Positions 5,630 through 6,312 of a stretch of DNA of 6,312 nucleotides are shown here, in pieces; the stretch's first letter is position 1; each line of letters begins with the position of its first letter. The notes under the pieces were generated by a model. That model was not told the origin of the DNA. It was given only the letters and a program-made list of their open reading frames with translations, and searched no databases. The stretch is from the NCBI GenBank assembly GCA_002407905.1, contig DHPL01000057.1:15346-21657 (forward strand), given 5' to 3'. Source of the DNA: Anaerolineaceae bacterium UBA5365 (GTDB taxonomy: Bacteria; Chloroflexota; Anaerolineae; Anaerolineales; Anaerolineaceae). A program made the translations under genes and the position numbers.

Positions 5630-5635
5630 ATTCTA
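5630..5635 (-). promoter_or_regulatory. Candidate -10 box (TAGAAT) for the propeller lipoprotein operon, leaderless geometry
   Basis: TAGAAT matches five of six consensus bases and is followed by six bases (AGAAAT) before the ATG at 5623, so RNA would start at about the start codon. No -35 hexamer is convincing at 17 bases. It sits in the 100-bp gap between the helicase stop and this gene. The gap also holds a weak 5-bp hairpin at 5646-5659 and no gene. Confidence 0.45.
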
Positions 5636-5723
5636 TATGATTACGCCGCCCCTTGGCGGAATGAAGAGGCCTTTTCTCGCGCCTTGCCCCCTAATGCAGC
5701 TGCTCTTTGGATGGAATTAGCGC

Positions 5724-6312
5724 TTAGAGCTGCTCCAGGCGCGCCAGAGAGGCCACCAGGCACTTCAGCCCTACGCCTTCAAAATAAACTTCCACGGTTT
5801 CGTCGCCATGCTCGGCCTTGCTGGTCTTAACCACCCCGCGGCCATAGCTGGGGTGCTTCACCTGCATGCCGGGTTTAAACCGCGTAGCCGGGGCCTCATA
5901 CACCACGCGCCGGGCGGGCATGAAAGCCGGGCTGTTCCAGCGGCTGGGTCCTTCCGGCCGCCGGCTGGTGTTATAGCGGTTGGGCAGGCCGCGCGGGCTG
6001 CCGCTGAGCAAGGCGCTGGGCAGGTCATCCAAAAAGCGTGAGGGCATTGTGGCCTCGTAACTGCCATAAGGGCTTCGGCGGCGCTGCGCGCGGGTGAGGG
6101 TCAGCTTCTTACGCGCCCGGGTGATGCCCACATACAATAGCCGGCGTTCCTCAGCCAGGGCTTCTTCATCATCCCGGCTGCGGCTATGCGGCAGCAGAAA
6201 CTCATCCAGGCCGGTGATGAACACCTGCTCGAACTCCAGGCCCTTGGCAGCGTGCAGGGTGAGCATCGTGGGGGCGTCCACAGTCTCGGGCAGGGTGTCC
6301 TGGTCTGCCACC
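5724..6312 (-). CDS. pcrA: UvrD/PcrA-type superfamily 1 DNA helicase, C-terminal part (partial at right edge)
   Basis: The 195 codons in the window run to a TAA at 5724 and are open at the right edge, so the N-terminal ATPase half lies outside. Helicase motif V is MLTLHAAKGLEFEQVFITG (residues 16-34 of the visible part) and motif VI is EERRLLYVGITRARKKL (54-70), with the arginines that contact ATP. A variable linker follows, then the C-terminal Tudor-like tail beginning FKPGMQVKHPSYGRGVV and ending near GLKCLVASLARLEQL, which is typical of PcrA/UvrD and supports that assignment over Rep. Family knowledge gives 3'-5' unwinding of DNA in excision repair, replication restart and removal of RecA or RNA polymerase. 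The symbol could equally be uvrD. The gene ends 100 bases before the propeller lipoprotein on the same strand, so read-through is possible. Confidence 0.92.
   Translation of the reverse strand, partial: VADQDTLPETVDAPTMLTLHAAKGLEFEQVFITGLDEFLLPHSRSRDDEEALAEERRLLYVGITRARKKLTLTRAQRRRSPYGSYEATMPSRFLDDLPSALLSGSPRGLPNRYNTSRRPEGPSRWNSPAFMPARRVVYEAPATRFKPGMQVKHPSYGRGVVKTSKAEHGDETVEVYFEGVGLKCLVASLARLEQL

Noticed and set aside
5646..5659. CCGCC-CCTT-GGCGG hairpin as the terminator of the helicase gene
   Set aside because: The stem has only five pairs and no T-run follows it on either strand.
1..6312. CRISPR array, tRNA, insertion sequence, toxin-antitoxin or defence system
   Set aside because: No spaced direct repeats, cloverleaf, transposase, terminal inverted repeats or paired small toxin-like genes were seen; the UvrD-like protein has the ordinary repair-helicase C-terminal tail.

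Overview
The window looks like chromosomal DNA from a GC-rich bacterium, most likely a Chloroflexota (Anaerolineae-type) lineage. That placement is an inference. It rests on three exported proteins with Pro/Thr 'PTPTP' linkers behind a signal peptide, lipoprotein signals ending LAAC or SLAC, mixed use of Shine-Dalgarno and apparently leaderless starts, and the gene families present. No rRNA, tRNA, CRISPR array, insertion sequence or phage gene was seen.

Layout, left to right. (1) Bases 1-490, minus strand: the N-terminal 163 codons of a sugar-phosphate nucleotidyltransferase, cut by the left edge, with its own TATAAT box and GGAGG site. (2) 568-1347, minus: a lipoprotein with a Pro/Thr linker and a probable concanavalin/LamG-like beta-sandwich. 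(3) 1348-1430: a compact divergent promoter region. (4) 1431-2258, plus: the only plus-strand gene, encoding a surface protein with signal peptide, LysM domain, SdrD-B-like domain and C-terminal membrane helix. It ends at a strong hairpin terminator (2274-2303) that faces the convergent neighbour. (5) 5623 down to 2325, minus: four closely packed genes that read as one operon. In transcription order they encode a beta-propeller lipoprotein, a UPF0173-type metallo-beta-lactamase-fold hydrolase, a small sulfite-oxidase-like molybdopterin enzyme and a GNAT acetyltransferase. The gaps are 42 nt, 3 nt and a probable 4-nt overlap. (6) 5724-6312, minus: the C-terminal part of a UvrD/PcrA-type helicase, cut by the right edge.

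How the parts relate. The two lipoproteins and the LysM protein are envelope or extracellular products that share a linker style. The hydrolase, molybdoenzyme and acetyltransferase have no visible export signal and are probably cytoplasmic. No pathway joining the four operon genes can be read from the sequence. The helicase and nucleotidyltransferase are housekeeping or cell-wall/polysaccharide genes that flank this block.

Most of the window is ordinary. The points most worth checking are a matched promoter-to-start geometry suggesting leaderless transcripts for both lipoprotein genes, an apparent insertion in the molybdoenzyme's cofactor region, and the LysM/SdrD-B/membrane-helix architecture. 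I found no convincing new defence or mobile system.
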